From: Spirochaetota bacterium
Lineage (GTDB): Bacteria; Spirochaetota; Brevinematia; DTOW01
Assembly (NCBI GenBank): GCA_028276145.1
Contig: JAPYWX010000097.1
Coordinates: forward strand, 1 to 5,969
Length of the DNA: 5,969 nucleotides
Direction: 5' to 3'
Shown here in pieces: positions 4,928 to 5,969 of this stretch (position 1 is its first letter; each line of letters opens with the position of its first letter). The notes under the pieces are model-generated. The model saw only the letters and a list, made by a program, of their open reading frames with translations. It did no database searches and was not told the DNA's origin. The translations under genes and the position numbers were made by a program.

Positions 4928-5969
4928 ATGGGAGTATTTGAGAAGTACATTGATGCTGTTAAGAGAGATGAATTTTTCAGGTCAACGGGTAGAGTTAGGA
5001 AGTTGACAGGTGTTTTGATAGAAAGCGAGGGACCTAGTGTCAGTATAGGTGATATTTGCGAGGTGTATTTGTCTGAAGAGAATAGAATAAGAGCTGAAGT
5101 TGTTGGTTTTGACGGGAATAGGGTTTTCATGGTACCTTTCGTTAATGTTATTGGTATTCCGAATGGTGCTAAGGTTGTTAATATAGGTAGAAAGATGGAT
5201 ATACCAGTCGGTGAGGAAATGAAAGGTAGGGTTTTGAATGCTTACGGTGAAGTATTGATTGGGGGAGGTTTTAAGATAGACCACTACTATTACATTGACA
5301 ATGACCCACCTAATTCTTTGGAGAGGCAGAGGATAAGGGAATCTATACAGACAGGTGTTAGGGTTATAGATGGGCTTCTTACAGTTGGTAAAGGGCAGAG
5401 AATGGGGATATTCTCAGGTAGCGGTGTCGGGAAAAGTACATTACTTAGTATGATTGCTAGGAACACTTCAGCAGATATAACCGTTTTGGCACTTGTTGGT
5501 GAAAGAGGTAGAGAGGTTAGAGAGTTTTTGGAGAGGGATTTAGGAGAAGAGGGGCTTAAAAGAAGTGTTGTTGTGGTTGCTACATCTGATGAGCCGCCGA
5601 TGGCAAGGTTCAGAGCTGCTTATACAGCTACCACTATCGCCGAATTTTTTAGAGATAGAGGCTATAATGTTATGTTTTTGCTTGATTCTCTGACTAGGTT
5701 AGCTTTTGCACAGAGGGAAATAAGTTTGTCAATGGGTGAGCCACCAACAACGAGAGGTTATACCCCTTCGGTTTTTACACAGTTACCTAGACTCCTTGAG
5801 AGAACTGGACCAGGTAAAGAAGGAACAATTACTGCGTTTTACACTGTTCTTGTTGAAGGCGATGATGTTAATGAACCGATTTCTGACCATGTTAGGGCTA
5901 CTTTGGATGGACATATAGTATTGTCTAGAGATATAGCGGCTAGGGGTATATATCCAGCGGTTGACGTTC
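4928..5969 (+). CDS. fliI: Flagellar export ATPase FliI (3' truncated)
   Basis: FliI is the cytoplasmic ATPase of the flagellar type III export apparatus; it works as a hexamer with FliH and FliJ at the base of the export gate. The window holds 347 codons and one extra base of a protein usually 430-460 residues long; the end lies beyond the right edge. Residues about 18-85 form the N-terminal beta-barrel, and the RecA-like ATPase follows. Seen: P-loop Ser163-Gly-Ser-Gly-Val-Gly-Lys169-Ser170-Thr, catalytic Glu192 in Gly-Glu-Arg-Gly-Arg-Glu-Val, Walker B Leu-Leu-Asp253-Ser-Leu-Thr-Arg, and Gly-Glu-Pro-Pro-Thr-Thr-Arg-Gly-Tyr. Lys169-Glu192 and Lys169-Asp253 spacings match Salmonella FliI (Lys188, Glu211, Asp272). 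The FliI-type P-loop and spirochaete-like N-terminus (Phe-x-Lys-Tyr-Ile-Asp) argue against F1-ATPase or virulence-type homologues. The ATG at 4928 is the first start after an in-frame stop at 4913-4915, but it has no evident Shine-Dalgarno. It follows dxs by 33 bases without a promoter. Confidence 0.97.
   Translation, partial: MGVFEKYIDAVKRDEFFRSTGRVRKLTGVLIESEGPSVSIGDICEVYLSEENRIRAEVVGFDGNRVFMVPFVNVIGIPNGAKVVNIGRKMDIPVGEEMKGRVLNAYGEVLIGGGFKIDHYYYIDNDPPNSLERQRIRESIQTGVRVIDGLLTVGKGQRMGIFSGSGVGKSTLLSMIARNTSADITVLALVGERGREVREFLERDLGEEGLKRSVVVVATSDEPPMARFRAAYTATTIAEFFRDRGYNVMFLLDSLTRLAFAQREISLSMGEPPTTRGYTPSVFTQLPRLLERTGPGKEGTITAFYTVLVEGDDVNEPISDHVRATLDGHIVLSRDIAARGIYPAVDV

Noticed and set aside
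4912..5284. Minus-strand open frames of 72 and 100 codons at the start of fliI
   Set aside because: The plus strand here encodes the conserved FliI N-terminal domain; the minus frames have no recognisable features.
5402..5440. FliI P-loop starting with Ser instead of Gly as a defect
   Set aside because: FliI proteins normally have Ala or Ser at that position (Salmonella has Ala-Gly-Ser-Gly-Val-Gly-Lys-Ser), so it is the family norm.
5736..5918. 60-codon plus-strand frame inside fliI
   Set aside because: It overlaps conserved FliI sequence in another frame and lacks a ribosome binding site.
1..5969. CRISPR array, tRNA, rRNA, insertion sequence, phage or defence system
   Set aside because: No regularly spaced repeats, cloverleaf, rRNA sequence, transposase or terminal repeats are visible; coding genes fill nearly the whole window.

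Overview
This AT-rich window looks like a chromosomal segment of a flagellated bacterium with ordinary housekeeping content. Several features point to the spirochaetes, possibly a deep-branching or thermophilic lineage. The FliI protein has a spirochaete-like N-terminus and ATPase core. CoaE has a P-loop ending in Gly-Lys-Asn and an Ile-Asn-Ala-Ala-Leu-Leu core, as I recall from Treponema-type enzymes. This placement is inference from remembered family patterns, not from a search. Ile ATA and Arg AGA/AGG codons are common in all genes, and no segment stands out as compositionally foreign.

Layout: (1) Positions 2-1399 (+) hold the C-terminal part of a secreted subtilisin-like (S8) serine protease, cut by the left edge. 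It has a large insert between the oxyanion Asn and the catalytic Ser, and a C-terminal beta-sandwich like FlgD-Ig or sorting-tail domains. (2) Positions 1400-1449 are a short convergent spacer packed with small hairpins. (3) Positions 2768-1450 (-) are a two-gene unit, coaE (dephospho-CoA kinase) then rnhB (RNase HII), joined by a 4-base ATGA overlap. (4) Positions 2769-3040 are a 272-base divergent intergenic region with an 8-bp inverted repeat, weak promoter-like elements and a ribosome binding site for dxs. (5) Positions 3041-4894 (+) are a complete dxs (DXP synthase, first step of the MEP isoprenoid pathway). (6) Positions 4928 to the right edge (+) are the first 347 codons of fliI, the flagellar export ATPase, 33 bases after dxs and probably co-transcribed with it.

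The genes do not form one evident pathway: protein degradation, CoA synthesis, removal of RNA from DNA, isoprenoid precursors and flagellar export. I see no CRISPR array, tRNA, rRNA, insertion sequence, phage gene or defence system. The most useful second looks are the altered CoaE P-loop, a roughly 30-residue insertion between two active-site Asp residues of RNase HII, the inverted repeat over the possible coaE promoter, and the dxs-fliI pairing. I found no convincing evidence of a new multi-gene system here.
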